The position numbers and the translations under genes were made by a program. Below, one piece after another: positions 16,445-24,125 of a stretch of 32,237 bases of DNA. Source of the DNA: Tabrizicola sp. Lineage in GTDB: Bacteria; Pseudomonadota; Alphaproteobacteria; Rhodobacterales; Rhodobacteraceae. The stretch is taken from positions 1-32,237 of the forward strand of contig JAEULQ010000097.1 of the NCBI GenBank assembly GCA_016792685.1, given 5' to 3'. Under the pieces are notes generated by a model. The model was not told where the DNA came from. It saw only the letters and a list, made by a program, of their open reading frames with translations, and searched no databases. The number at the start of each line of letters is the position of its first letter. Position 1 is the first letter of the stretch.

Positions 16445-17452
16445 ATGATCGACCTGCCCCCCGACGCCGGCCAGCACATGGCACGCGAGATCGCCGAAGC
16501 GCCCGGCGTCTTCGCGGCCTCCGTCGCGCAACCCGTCACCCTGCCCGACCTGACCGCGCTCCGCGCGATCTACACCGTCGCCCGCGGCTCCTCGGATGCC
16601 GCCGCCAACATCCTCGCCTACGAAATGATGCGCGAGACCGGCCTGCCGGTGACGTCGCTGCCACCCTCGATCTTCTCCCTCGGCCACGGAGTCCGCCTGA
16701 CCGACGCAGCCGTCCTTGTCGTCTCGCAATCCGGCGCTTCCGACGACCTCGTCCGGTCGGCCCAAGGGGCCCGGGCTGCCGGCGCCACGGTCATCGCCCT
16801 TACCAACGCCCCAGACAGCCCGGTTGAGGCCGCAGCCGACACGACACTCCGGATCGGCGCGGGCCCCGAGCTTGCCGTTCCCGCCACCAAATCCGTCGTC
16901 GGCGCCATCGCGGGTGGCATGGCGCTCATCTCTGCCCTCGTCCCCTCCTATGGCCCCCGTGCGACAGCGTCGGCCCAGGGCCTCGCCGCGCTGCAGGACA
17001 AGACCCTTCCCAACACCCGCGCCATTCTCGCCGCCCTCCTGCGCGCCAGCCACGTCTATGTCATCGGCCGCGATACGGGCTACGGGGCGGCACAGGAACT
17101 GGCGCTCAAGCTCAAGGAATGCTGCGCCCTCCACGCCGAGGCCTATTCCAGCAGCGAAGTCCTCCACGGCCCGCTGCAACTGGTCACCAACCCGCTCCTG
17201 ATCCTCATCCTCGACACCGAGCAACCCGACGTGCAGCCCAGCCTCGACACGGCTGAGGCCCGCTTCCGCGCGGCCGGCGGCACGGTCTTCCGCCTCCGCG
17301 CGTCCGAGGCCGGGGCGACAAGCCTCACCCCGGCCGCCGCCGCTGCCGCGCTCCTCTGCCTTACCTATCCGCTTGCCCTGCAAACAGCCCTCGCCCTCGG
17401 TCTCGACCCTGACCGCCCTGCGACCCTGTCCAAGGTGACCCAGACAAGATGA
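16445..17452 (+). CDS. SIS-domain glucosamine-6-phosphate deaminase-like protein (NagB-II type)
   Basis: A 335-residue protein with two SIS domains and no glutaminase domain, i.e. the isomerase half of GlmS used in reverse. Visible are ARGSSDAAANILAYEMM (46-62), the phosphate loop VSQSGASDD (93-101) and HAEAYSSSEVLHGPLQLV in the second SIS domain. NagB-II enzymes convert GlcN-6-P to fructose-6-P plus ammonia. ATG 16445 is the first start in frame after the end of the oxidoreductase gene, with a weak ribosome site. Both flanks carry repeat elements (16382-16424 and 17475-17577), so it stands apart from the tightly overlapping genes downstream. Confidence 0.88.
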   Translation: MIDLPPDAGQHMAREIAEAPGVFAASVAQPVTLPDLTALRAIYTVARGSSDAAANILAYEMMRETGLPVTSLPPSIFSLGHGVRLTDAAVLVVSQSGASDDLVRSAQGARAAGATVIALTNAPDSPVEAAADTTLRIGAGPELAVPATKSVVGAIAGGMALISALVPSYGPRATASAQGLAALQDKTLPNTRAILAALLRASHVYVIGRDTGYGAAQELALKLKECCALHAEAYSSSEVLHGPLQLVTNPLLILILDTEQPDVQPSLDTAEARFRAAGGTVFRLRASEAGATSLTPAAAAAALLCLTYPLALQTALALGLDPDRPATLSKVTQTR

Positions 17453-17474
17453 TGCTTCCGCGCCAATTGCCCGT

Positions 17475-17577
17475 TTCGCCAGATACTCCCGCCAGGGGCG
17501 TCCAGTCCTCTGTGCGCCCTTCGCGGGCAGAGGCGAGACGAAGGCATGCGCGGAACGCGCTCACCTTGATAACCGCC
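17475..17577 (+). repeat. hairpin repeat element, copy A (inside the operon)
   Basis: In the 171-bp gap between the two SIS genes. A CCAGATACTCCC leader is followed by a hairpin with arms CCTCTG/CAGAGG, then the 49-nt block 17529-17577. That block differs from copy B (26690-26738) at only 9 positions. Its stem GCGCG/CGCGC (17548-17552, 17556-17560) replaces GCGGC/GCCGC of copy B by two base-pair swaps, which is covariation. Confidence 0.75.
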
Positions 17578-17623
17578 CCGATCCGCAACCAGACCCTCCC
17601 CAGCCCGAAGTGACCGAAGCAAG

Positions 17624-18682
17624 ATGAACGACCTCGCCCGTCACGCCACCTGGCGCGAAATCCAGTCCCAGCCAGCCATCTGGCGGGACTGGGGGGCAGG
17701 ACTGCCCGTCGCCGACCTGCGCCAGTGGATCGCCGCCACCGGCGTCTCCGAGGTCTGGTTCTGCGGTGCCGGAACCTCCGCCTATATCGGCGACATCCTC
17801 GCTGCGGGTCTCGAAGGCCAGCCCGGTCTTCGCTTCCGGTCGGTCCCCACCACCGACATCGTCGCCCGCCCGCATGCCTACCTTGTCGGCACGCCCTGCC
17901 TGATCGTCAGTTTCGGCCGCTCGGGCAATTCCACCGAATCCATCGGCCTTCTTGATGCCCTCGATGCCCTGGCGCCCGGCTGGCCGCGCCTCAACATCAC
18001 CTGCAACGGCACGTCGGCCCTTGCAACCCGCCCCGGCGCGAACGTCATCACTCTGCCCGAAGCCACCCATGATCAGGGCTTCGCGATGACCTCCAGCTTT
18101 TCGACCATGCTCCTCACCGCTGCAGCGCTTTTCGACACAAGCCTCACGCCGGAAGACACGGTAACGCGTTTCGCCGCCCTCTCCGACACCCTCTCCGTCC
18201 TGCTCCCCGACTTCACCGCCCAGGCCCGTGCCTCCCGCCGCCCTGCCCGTGCCGTTTTCGTGGGCTCGGGCCCCCTCGCCTTCGCCGCCCGCGAAGCCGC
18301 GCTGAAGGTCATGGAGCTTGCCGCCGGCCAGATCCCCGCGCTTTGGGACAGCACCCTCGGCTTCCGCCACGGTCCGAAAAGCTTCACCGTGGGCGATACC
18401 GACCTTTGGCTCTTCCGTTCCGCCGACCCCCTGACCCGCGCCTATGACGAAGATCTTCTGGCCGAGCTTCGCGCCCAGTTCCCGGCAAGCCGCGTCACTG
18501 CCCCGGTCGTACCCCACCCCTTTGGCGACCTCTGGTCCGCCCCGCTCTACGTCGCCCTCGCCCAGATCCTTGCGGTACACTGGTCCGAAGCGCTTGGCCT
18601 CAACGTCGACGACCCTTTCGCCGGACTTGGCACCCTGACCCGCGTGGTCTCGGGCGTCAGGCTGCACAAGGTGACGTCATGA
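17624..18682 (+). CDS. agaS: AgaS-like SIS-domain galactosamine-6-phosphate deaminase/isomerase
   Basis: 352 residues with two SIS domains: FCGAGTSAYIG (46-56) and SFGRSGNSTES (96-106) in the first, and VGSGPLAFAAREAALKVMELAAG followed by STLGFRHGPKSF in the second. The last stretch closely follows the AgaS pattern, distinguishing it from the NagB-II-like protein upstream. AgaS deaminates and isomerises GalN-6-P to tagatose-6-P. The ROK kinase gene overlaps its end (ATGA), starting a block of four overlapping genes. The 171-bp gap in front holds repeat copy A and no obvious promoter. Having both SIS proteins suggests separate GlcN-6-P and GalN-6-P activities. Confidence 0.88.
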   Translation: MNDLARHATWREIQSQPAIWRDWGAGLPVADLRQWIAATGVSEVWFCGAGTSAYIGDILAAGLEGQPGLRFRSVPTTDIVARPHAYLVGTPCLIVSFGRSGNSTESIGLLDALDALAPGWPRLNITCNGTSALATRPGANVITLPEATHDQGFAMTSSFSTMLLTAAALFDTSLTPEDTVTRFAALSDTLSVLLPDFTAQARASRRPARAVFVGSGPLAFAAREAALKVMELAAGQIPALWDSTLGFRHGPKSFTVGDTDLWLFRSADPLTRAYDEDLLAELRAQFPASRVTAPVVPHPFGDLWSAPLYVALAQILAVHWSEALGLNVDDPFAGLGTLTRVVSGVRLHKVTS

Positions 18683-19587
18683 TCGCAGCCGGCATCGACC
18701 TCGGCGGCACCAAGATCGAGGCTCAGGTCTTCGCTCCTGACTGGTCGCTTGCCGCCCGCCACCGCTGGCCGACGCCCAAGGATTACCCAAGCCTTGTCAC
18801 CGCCATGGCCGAGGCCATCCGCTGGTGCGAAACCCCTGCCGCGAATCTGCCCGTCGGCATCTCTGCCGCAGGCCTCATCAACCCAGCCACGGGCCTGGCC
18901 CTGACGTCGAACCTCCCCGCCACCGGCAAGCCCTTCCCGCAGGACATCGCTGACGCTGCAGGCCGCCCCATCGCCTGGATCAACGACTGCCGCGCCCTCA
19001 CTCTGTCCGAAGCCATGCTCGGCGCAGCCAAGGGTGCCGACCCCGCCGTGGGCCTCATCCTCGGCACTGGCGTTGCGGGCGGCGTTGTCACCGGGGGCAA
19101 GCTCCTCCCCTCGCCCGCCGCTACTGGGGGCGAGTTTGGTCATTTCCCCCTCGCTGCCGCCCCCATTGTGGCCCACGGACTCCCTATCCTCACCTGTGGC
19201 TGTGGCCGGCTGGGCTGCGCCGAGACTTATCTCTCCGCCCCGGGCCTCGCCCGCATCGCCTCACATCTCACCGGCGCTGACCACGCGCCCGAAACCATCG
19301 TCGCGGGCCGTGCAACCACCCCCGCTTTCGCCAAGGCCTGGGCGATCTGGCTCGACCTCGCGACCGAGTTTCTCGTTACCCTCTGCCTCACGCTCGACCC
19401 CCATGTCATCGTGATCGGCGGCGGCCTCTCCCGCGCCCCGGGTCTGACCGATGACCTGACCGCTCGGCTGACCAAGGCCACCCTGAAAGGCTTTCCCGTG
19501 CCCGCCATCCGCCTCGCCGAAGGCGGCGATGCCTCCGGCGCCCGCGGCGCTGCCCTTCATGCCGTGAACGAGGGCGCCCATGCCTGA
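18679..19587 (+). CDS. ROK-family sugar kinase, probable N-acetylhexosamine kinase
   Basis: 302 residues. The phosphate-binding loop DLGGTK lies at 7-12, catalytic D103 in INDCRA, the second phosphate loop in GTGVAGG, the substrate contact GEFGH (151-155) with E152 and H155, and the zinc-binding CGCGRLGCAE (173-182). This is the complete ROK signature; no helix-turn-helix is present, so it is an enzyme and not a repressor. Together with the ABC importer, which delivers unphosphorylated sugar, and NagA downstream, it is best read as a GlcNAc/GalNAc 6-kinase. It overlaps agaS (4 nt) and the PF08013 gene (8 nt). Confidence 0.9.
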   Translation: MIAAGIDLGGTKIEAQVFAPDWSLAARHRWPTPKDYPSLVTAMAEAIRWCETPAANLPVGISAAGLINPATGLALTSNLPATGKPFPQDIADAAGRPIAWINDCRALTLSEAMLGAAKGADPAVGLILGTGVAGGVVTGGKLLPSPAATGGEFGHFPLAAAPIVAHGLPILTCGCGRLGCAETYLSAPGLARIASHLTGADHAPETIVAGRATTPAFAKAWAIWLDLATEFLVTLCLTLDPHVIVIGGGLSRAPGLTDDLTARLTKATLKGFPVPAIRLAEGGDASGARGAALHAVNEGAHA

Positions 19588-20848
19588 CCTCGCCCGGATC
19601 ATCTCCCGAAACCGCGCCGGGGAAGCCATCGCCATCCCCTCGGTCTGCACCGCCCATCCAGACGCGCTTGAGGCCTCGCTGACGCTGGCCGAGACCCTCG
19701 ACCAACCCGTGGTGATCGAGGCCACCTCGAACCAGGTCAATCAGGACGGCGGCTATACCGGCCTAACCCCCACAGCCTTCATCGCCTTCGTCAATGACAT
19801 CGCCGACCGGGCGGGTGTCGCCCGCAGCCGGATCCTCTTCGGCGGCGACCACCTCGGCCCTCAGGCCTGGCGCAAGCTCCCGGCGGCCGAGGCGATGGAG
19901 AAGGCCCACCGCATGGTCGCCGACTACGCCGCTGCGGGCTTCACCAAGATCCACCTCGACTGCTCGGAAGGCTGCGCGGGCGAAGCTCCCCAGCTTCCCG
20001 ACGAAATCACCGCAACCCGTTCCGCCGCCCTCGCCGCGACTGCCCTCCAGCACGCCCCGGACCCGACGAAGCTGCTCTTCGTCATTGGCACCGAAGTCCC
20101 GCCCCCCGGCGGGGCCCGCACCGACGACCATGGGCTGATCCCCCCCACCACGCCAGAGGCCGCCAAAGCCACCCTCGCCGCCCACCGCGAGGCCTTCGCC
20201 GCCCTGAGCCTCCCCCTCGACCAGATCGGTGGCCTTGTCGTGCAGCCGGGCGTCGAGTTCTCGCCGATGGAGGTCCACCACCTGCCTCTCGCCCGCGACC
20301 CGGGCCTTCTGGCCGCGCTCACCGACTGGCCCGGCCTCTGCCTCGAGGCCCATTCCACCGACTACCAGCACCCCGCCGCCTATCCCTGCCTGGCCGAGCT
20401 GGGCTTCGCCTTCCAGAAAGTCGGCCCCGCCCTCACCTTCGCCTGGCGCGAGGCGCTTTACGCGCTCGACGCGATCCGTGCCCAGAACGCCTGGGCCAGC
20501 GGCCCATCGCTTCCCGACGCGATGGAAGCGGTGATGCTGGTGAACCCTGCATACTGGCAGGCCCATATCCACGGCCACAGCGCCGATCCGCGGACCGAAC
20601 GGCACTTCGGCCTCGCCGACCGCATCCGCTACTACTGGCCCGACCCCAAGGCGCAATCGGCTGTCGCGCAGCTGATGTCCGACCTCGACGGCAAACGCCT
20701 GCCTGACCCGATGCTCCTGGCGCATTTCCGCGCCGATGAGATTGCCACCGCCCGCGCCAGCCACTATCCCCTGCCCCGCGCACTGGCCCTGGCCCGGGTG
20801 CAAACCGCCCTCCGCCCCTATTTCTTCAACTCCGGACCCCGGTCATGA
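19580..20848 (+). CDS. GatZ/KbaZ-family protein (PF08013): tagatose-bisphosphate aldolase subunit homologue or tagatose-6-P 4-epimerase
   Basis: 422 residues, the full family length. Clear family blocks are SVCTAHP, IEATSNQVNQDGGYTG, FGGDHLGP, KIHLDCSEGC, VIGTEVPPPGG, VVQPGVEF, EAHSTDYQ, KVGPALTFA and DRIRYYWP. In enterobacteria GatZ/KbaZ is a non-catalytic partner of the GatY/KbaY aldolase, but some PF08013 members (described in Agrobacterium galactitol catabolism) are tagatose-6-P 4-epimerases giving fructose-6-P. No GatY/KbaY and no tagatose-6-P kinase is present in the window, which favours the epimerase reading here. It overlaps the kinase gene (8 nt) and nagA (ATGA). Confidence 0.87.
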   Translation: MPDLARIISRNRAGEAIAIPSVCTAHPDALEASLTLAETLDQPVVIEATSNQVNQDGGYTGLTPTAFIAFVNDIADRAGVARSRILFGGDHLGPQAWRKLPAAEAMEKAHRMVADYAAAGFTKIHLDCSEGCAGEAPQLPDEITATRSAALAATALQHAPDPTKLLFVIGTEVPPPGGARTDDHGLIPPTTPEAAKATLAAHREAFAALSLPLDQIGGLVVQPGVEFSPMEVHHLPLARDPGLLAALTDWPGLCLEAHSTDYQHPAAYPCLAELGFAFQKVGPALTFAWREALYALDAIRAQNAWASGPSLPDAMEAVMLVNPAYWQAHIHGHSADPRTERHFGLADRIRYYWPDPKAQSAVAQLMSDLDGKRLPDPMLLAHFRADEIATARASHYPLPRALALARVQTALRPYFFNSGPRS

Positions 20849-21993
20849 GCGCCCAACCCGACCTCTGGCTCCTTCCCGATGCGCTCTTCGACGGCAGCCG
20901 CCTCAGGTCCGGCCTAGCCCTTGGCCTCGCCCGGGGCCGCAGCCTGACGCTCGCCGAGGCCGCGGCACTCCCCTCTGGCGCCCCGGTTCGTCGCATCCCG
21001 GGCACGCTGACCCCCGGCTTTCTCGACCTGCAGGTGAACGGCGGCGGCGATGCCCTGCTCAACAACGACCAGTCGCCCGCCAGCCTTGCCACGATGGCCG
21101 CCGCCCACCGCCGCTTTGGCACCATCGGCATCCTGCCCACAGTGATCACCGACGCGCCCGAAGTCCTGGCCCGCGCCGTCGACGCGGCCATCGCGGCGAA
21201 AGGCGGCCCAGGCCTTCTGGGCCTCCACATCGAAGGGCCCCATCTGTCCATCCCCCGCCGTGGCACCCATGCCGCCGAATGGGTCCGCCCTTTCGAGCAA
21301 ACGACGCTGGACCATATCCTTCGCCTGCGCGCCGAAGGTCTTTTCGTGAAGATCACCGTCGCGCCCGAAAGCGTCACGCCCGACCAGGTTGCCCGGATCG
21401 TCGCAACTGGGGCCGTGGTTTCGATCGGCCATTCCGATGCCACGGCAGATGAGGTGCGCGCCCTTCTCGACGCAGGTGCCAGCTGCTTTACCCATCTTTT
21501 CAATGCCATGTCGCCGATGCTGAACCGCGCGCCGGGCGTGACCGGGGCCTGCATCAATTCGACCGCCTATGCCGGCATCATCTGTGACGGGATCCATGTC
21601 GCCGACGAGATGGTCGGCCTAGCCATCCGCGCCCGTCCCGTTCCCGGCCGGATGTTCCTCGTCTCGGATGCGATGAGCACGGTCGGCGGCTCCGACCACT
21701 TCCGCCTCTACGGTCAGGACGTCTGGCTGAAGGACGGTCGGCTGGTGAATGCCGAAGGCTCACTTGCCGGGGCGCATGTGACCATGGCCGAAGGCCTCCA
21801 GCGCCTGATCACCGTTGTCGGCACCAGCCCGGAGATCGCCCTCGACATGGCCGCAGCGGCCCCGGCCCGCCTGATCGGCCAGACCGAACTCGCCAGCCCG
21901 GAACACCGTGCCCTTGCAGATCTCTTGCTTCTCGACGCCGACTGGCGCGTCACCGGCAATGTGGCGCAGCTGATGGAGCGTCAGGCGGCCTGA
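20845..21993 (+). CDS. nagA: N-acetylglucosamine-6-phosphate deacetylase NagA
   Basis: A 382-residue amidohydrolase that removes acetate from GlcNAc-6-P, and in GalNAc pathways from GalNAc-6-P. Metal and substrate residues are visible: HIEGPHLS with E130, SIGHSDAT with H196, THLFNAMS with H217, DGIH with H251 and the catalytic D275 in LVSDAMS. The start overlaps the PF08013 gene's stop by ATGA. It is the last gene of the operon and the only deacetylase in the locus, so it would have to serve both the GlcNAc and GalNAc branches if both exist. It ends 19 bp before the convergent lipoprotein gene, with no clear terminator in that gap. Confidence 0.95.
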   Translation: MSAQPDLWLLPDALFDGSRLRSGLALGLARGRSLTLAEAAALPSGAPVRRIPGTLTPGFLDLQVNGGGDALLNNDQSPASLATMAAAHRRFGTIGILPTVITDAPEVLARAVDAAIAAKGGPGLLGLHIEGPHLSIPRRGTHAAEWVRPFEQTTLDHILRLRAEGLFVKITVAPESVTPDQVARIVATGAVVSIGHSDATADEVRALLDAGASCFTHLFNAMSPMLNRAPGVTGACINSTAYAGIICDGIHVADEMVGLAIRARPVPGRMFLVSDAMSTVGGSDHFRLYGQDVWLKDGRLVNAEGSLAGAHVTMAEGLQRLITVVGTSPEIALDMAAAAPARLIGQTELASPEHRALADLLLLDADWRVTGNVAQLMERQAA

Positions 21994-22012
21994 CGCTTCG
22001 GACTGACCGGCG

Positions 22013-22495
22013 TCACGGCCCGTAGACCGTCACTTCCGGCAAACCGGTCAGGCTCAGGCCCAGGGCCTGGAACGCCGCCAGCGACAGAAGTGCCGCACCC
22101 GTGCCGGGCCGCAGCTCCAGCGTCAGGCTCTGGCCTTCTGCCGTCACGATGCGCCCTTGGGCCACTTCCTTCACCAAAACCGAGGACAGCCACAGCCCCT
22201 TGTCCGCGGGGGACCCAAGCGCCACGACCACGCGACCCAATTCGCGCTCACCCGCCTGCGCCGGGGCGGCCAGCGCTGCGGCCTTCTCGGCGGACGACGT
22301 CGTGTCCAGAACGGCGGCCCGCACGGCATTTGCCCCAAGCGCCGCCGTCGCCCCGGATTCGGCGATCTCGGTGGCGGGCTGGGCTTCTGACGGGCCAGTG
22401 ATCGAAGCCGGCCCCCCGGTCGAGGCCTCCTTCTGGAAAAGCGCGCAGCCCGAAAGGGCCAGGGCGAGGATCGGCAAAAGTGCAAGCTGTCTCAT
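22013..22495 (-). CDS. predicted lipoprotein of unknown function (Rhodobacterales type)
   Basis: 160 residues with a lipoprotein signal: MRQLALLPILALALSGC, lipobox LSGC with the lipidated cysteine at 17. A low-complexity Ala/Gly/Pro linker follows, then a conserved-looking C-terminal part (LGSPADKGLWLSSVLVKE ... PEVTVYGP) ending exactly at the C-terminus. I recall similar small lipoproteins in Rhodobacteraceae being mislabelled as galactarate dehydratase; nothing here supports a dehydratase. It diverges from moaA with 85 bp between start codons and is probably anchored in the cell envelope. Confidence 0.8.
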   Translation of the reverse strand: MRQLALLPILALALSGCALFQKEASTGGPASITGPSEAQPATEIAESGATAALGANAVRAAVLDTTSSAEKAAALAAPAQAGERELGRVVVALGSPADKGLWLSSVLVKEVAQGRIVTAEGQSLTLELRPGTGAALLSLAAFQALGLSLTGLPEVTVYGP

Positions 22496-22539
22496 GGCCC
22501 TAGCCTAACCTGCCGCCCTTCGCCCCGCAATTGTCGCTC

Positions 22540-22553
22540 GCGCACTTGTGCGC
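22540..22553. promoter_or_regulatory. 14-bp perfect palindrome between the lipoprotein gene and moaA
   Basis: GCGCACTTGTGCGC, a perfect dyad lying 27 bp before the moaA start and 45 bp from the lipoprotein start. It could be an operator or a leader hairpin. No partner regulator can be named. Confidence 0.3.
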
Positions 22554-22580
22554 TTGGCCGCGCAGGCCTACCTTTCGCCT

Positions 22581-23585
22581 ATGGTCCCGCTCATAGACCC
22601 CTTCGCCCGCGCCATCAGCTACCTGCGCGTCTCGGTCACCGACCGCTGCGACTTCCGCTGCACCTATTGCATGTCGGAACACATGACCTTTCTGCCCAAG
22701 GCCGACCTTCTCAGCCTGGAAGAGCTTGATCGCCTCTGCACCGCCTTCGTCCGCATGGGCGTGCAAAAACTCCGCATCACTGGCGGTGAGCCCTTGGTCC
22801 GCAAGGGTATCCTCACCTTCTTCGAGGCGATGTCGCGGCACCTTCAGTCTGGCGCGCTGAAGGAACTGACCCTCACGACAAACGGCAGCCAGCTTGCCAA
22901 ATTCGCCGAACCGCTCGCCGCGCTTGGCGTCAAGCGGGTGAATGTCAGCCTCGACACGCTCGACCCCGCGAAATTCACCCAGATCACCCGCTGGGGCCGC
23001 CTGCCCCAGGTGCTCGACGGCATCCAGGCCGCCAAGGCTGCGGGCCTTCGGGTCAAGATCAACGCGGTGGCGCTGAAAGGCTTCAACGAGGACGAGCTTT
23101 TCTCCCTCCTCGACTGGTGCGCCCGCGAAGATCAGGACCTTACCTTCATCGAGGTCATGCCGATGGGCGAGGATATGGGCGAAGGCCTCCGCCTCGACCA
23201 GTATTGGCCGCTGAAGGACCTGCGCGCCCGGCTTTCCGAACGCTTCACCCTCACCGACCTGGCCGAGCGTTCAGGCGGCCCCGCCCGTTATGTGCGCGTG
23301 GAAGAAACCAGCCAGAAGCTCGGCTTCATCACGCCCCTGACTCACAATTTCTGCGAAAGCTGCAACCGCGTGCGCCTCACCTGCACCGGCGAGCTTTACA
23401 TGTGCCTGGGGCAAGAGGATATGGCCGACCTCCGCGCGCCCCTCCGCGCCAGCCCCGATGACGCGGTCGTCGAAGCCGCCATCCGCGCCGCCATCGCGCG
23501 CAAGCCCAAGGGCCACGATTTCGACTACACCCGCCAGCGCGTCAAAGGCCAGATGACCCGTCACATGAGCCATACCGGCGGCTGA
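22581..23585 (+). CDS. moaA: GTP 3',8-cyclase MoaA (molybdenum cofactor synthesis)
   Basis: 334-residue radical-SAM enzyme that with MoaC turns GTP into cyclic pyranopterin monophosphate. The N-terminal cluster motif CxxxCxxC is C23, C27, C30 (CDFRCTYC), with the SAM-binding GGEP nearby. The second [4Fe-4S] site uses the cysteines of [13 protein letters not shown]. The essential C-terminal Gly-Gly is present (SHTGG). ATG 22581 is chosen over an in-frame GTG at 22548 because MoaA proteins start shortly before the LRVSVTDRC strand. No other moa gene is adjacent. Tandem palindromes follow its stop. Confidence 0.97.
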   Translation: MVPLIDPFARAISYLRVSVTDRCDFRCTYCMSEHMTFLPKADLLSLEELDRLCTAFVRMGVQKLRITGGEPLVRKGILTFFEAMSRHLQSGALKELTLTTNGSQLAKFAEPLAALGVKRVNVSLDTLDPAKFTQITRWGRLPQVLDGIQAAKAAGLRVKINAVALKGFNEDELFSLLDWCAREDQDLTFIEVMPMGEDMGEGLRLDQYWPLKDLRARLSERFTLTDLAERSGGPARYVRVEETSQKLGFITPLTHNFCESCNRVRLTCTGELYMCLGQEDMADLRAPLRASPDDAVVEAAIRAAIARKPKGHDFDYTRQRVKGQMTRHMSHTGG

Positions 23586-23592
23586 GGCCCCG

Positions 23593-23636
23593 CAAATCCT
23601 TTCGAAAAGATTTGCAAAATCCTTCGAAGGATTTTG
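23593..23636. terminator. tandem palindromes forming a bidirectional terminator
   Basis: Two palindromes back to back between convergent genes. At 23593-23614 arms CAAATCCTTTC and GAAAAGATTTG pair with one mismatch. At 23615-23636 arms CAAAATCCTTC and GAAGGATTTTG pair perfectly. The A/T-rich ends provide U-runs in both directions, so moaA and the 118-aa gene could both stop here. Confidence 0.8.
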
Positions 23637-23641
23637 TCACC

Positions 23642-23690
23642 GCCCTACCCCTCTCCCGCGTAGGAAGGGGCGGGGGTGGCATGCCCCCGG
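23642..23690 (+). repeat. G-rich intergenic repeat, copy 2
   Basis: CCCCTCTCCC arm, CGTAGG, then GGGG, GGGGG and a short GGCATGCC palindrome. The order of parts matches copies at 16382 and 26761, with lower similarity. It lies directly after the tandem palindromes, at the 3' end of the 118-aa gene. Confidence 0.4.
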
Positions 23691-23698
23691 CTTGGACC

Positions 23699-24055
23699 TC
23701 AGACAGCCGCCTTCTGCTCGGCCACATGCAGCAACGCCTCAAGCAGCGCCAGGTCCACCGTCCGCCCGGTGCCAAGACCTATCACCTCGACCTCGTCACT
23801 TCCCCGCGTCTCGCGCAAGGAACAGCGCCAATGCCCATCCGGCTCCGAGGCCTTCCCGGTCAGCTGGATCGTCCAGCCCGGCAGGCAGACATCCACCATG
23901 TGCAGAAGCTGCCCCACGACATCCCCGGCCCCTGGCTCCGGCATCTTCGGAAACACCCGGCGCACCAGGACTGCCGCCTGGTCAAGCTGATCGCCCTTCA
24001 GCGCCGAGGCGCCCCTGATCTTCCCGATCAGGCTCCGGATCTCGCTCTTGCTCAT
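23699..24055 (-). CDS. hypothetical protein, 118 aa, downstream of an FNR box
   Basis: I do not recognise this family. The 118-residue protein begins MSKSEIRSLIGKIRGASALKG, has a mixed middle with LLHMVDVCLPGWTIQLTG and HWRCSLRETRGSDEVEVIGLG, and ends in an amphipathic helix (LALLEALLHVAEQKAAV). Two cysteines are present and there is no signal peptide or membrane segment, so it is probably a soluble cytoplasmic protein. ATG 24055 is chosen for its good ribosome site (AAGGAGA); an upstream in-frame start lacks one. A perfect FNR box centred 63 bp upstream and a TATCTT -10 (24085-24090) place the box near -41, the class II activation position, suggesting low-oxygen induction. Confidence 0.72.
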   Translation of the reverse strand: MSKSEIRSLIGKIRGASALKGDQLDQAAVLVRRVFPKMPEPGAGDVVGQLLHMVDVCLPGWTIQLTGKASEPDGHWRCSLRETRGSDEVEVIGLGTGRTVDLALLEALLHVAEQKAAV

Positions 24056-24111
24056 CTCGCGTCTCCTTGCTTCGGTTCCGACCAAAGATAAATGCCCTTC
24101 CGCCCCGCGCC

Positions 24112-24125
24112 TTGATCCGCATCAA
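24112..24125. promoter_or_regulatory. perfect FNR/FnrL-type box between the 118-aa gene and ppsA
   Basis: TTGAT-CCGC-ATCAA matches the FNR consensus TTGAT-N4-ATCAA exactly. It lies 57 bp from the 118-aa gene's start and 64 bp from ppsA. A -10-like TATCTT on the minus strand puts it at about -41 for the 118-aa gene; the plus-strand -10 candidates are weak. Confidence 0.8.

Noticed and set aside
17453-17623. An insertion-sequence remnant between the two SIS genes
   Set aside because: No transposase fragment, terminal inverted repeats or target duplication are seen; the gap is explained by a short hairpin repeat that also occurs elsewhere in the window.
13828-18667. Long minus-strand frames (433, 370, 360 and 368 codons) opposite the ABC ATPase, oxidoreductase and SIS genes
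   Set aside because: All lie antisense to well-supported genes, lack ribosome sites and known motifs, and show the composition expected of a shadow frame.
22013-22495. The small lipoprotein as a galactarate dehydratase
   Set aside because: 160 residues with a lipobox and low-complexity linker cannot hold that enzyme; I see no dehydratase motif.
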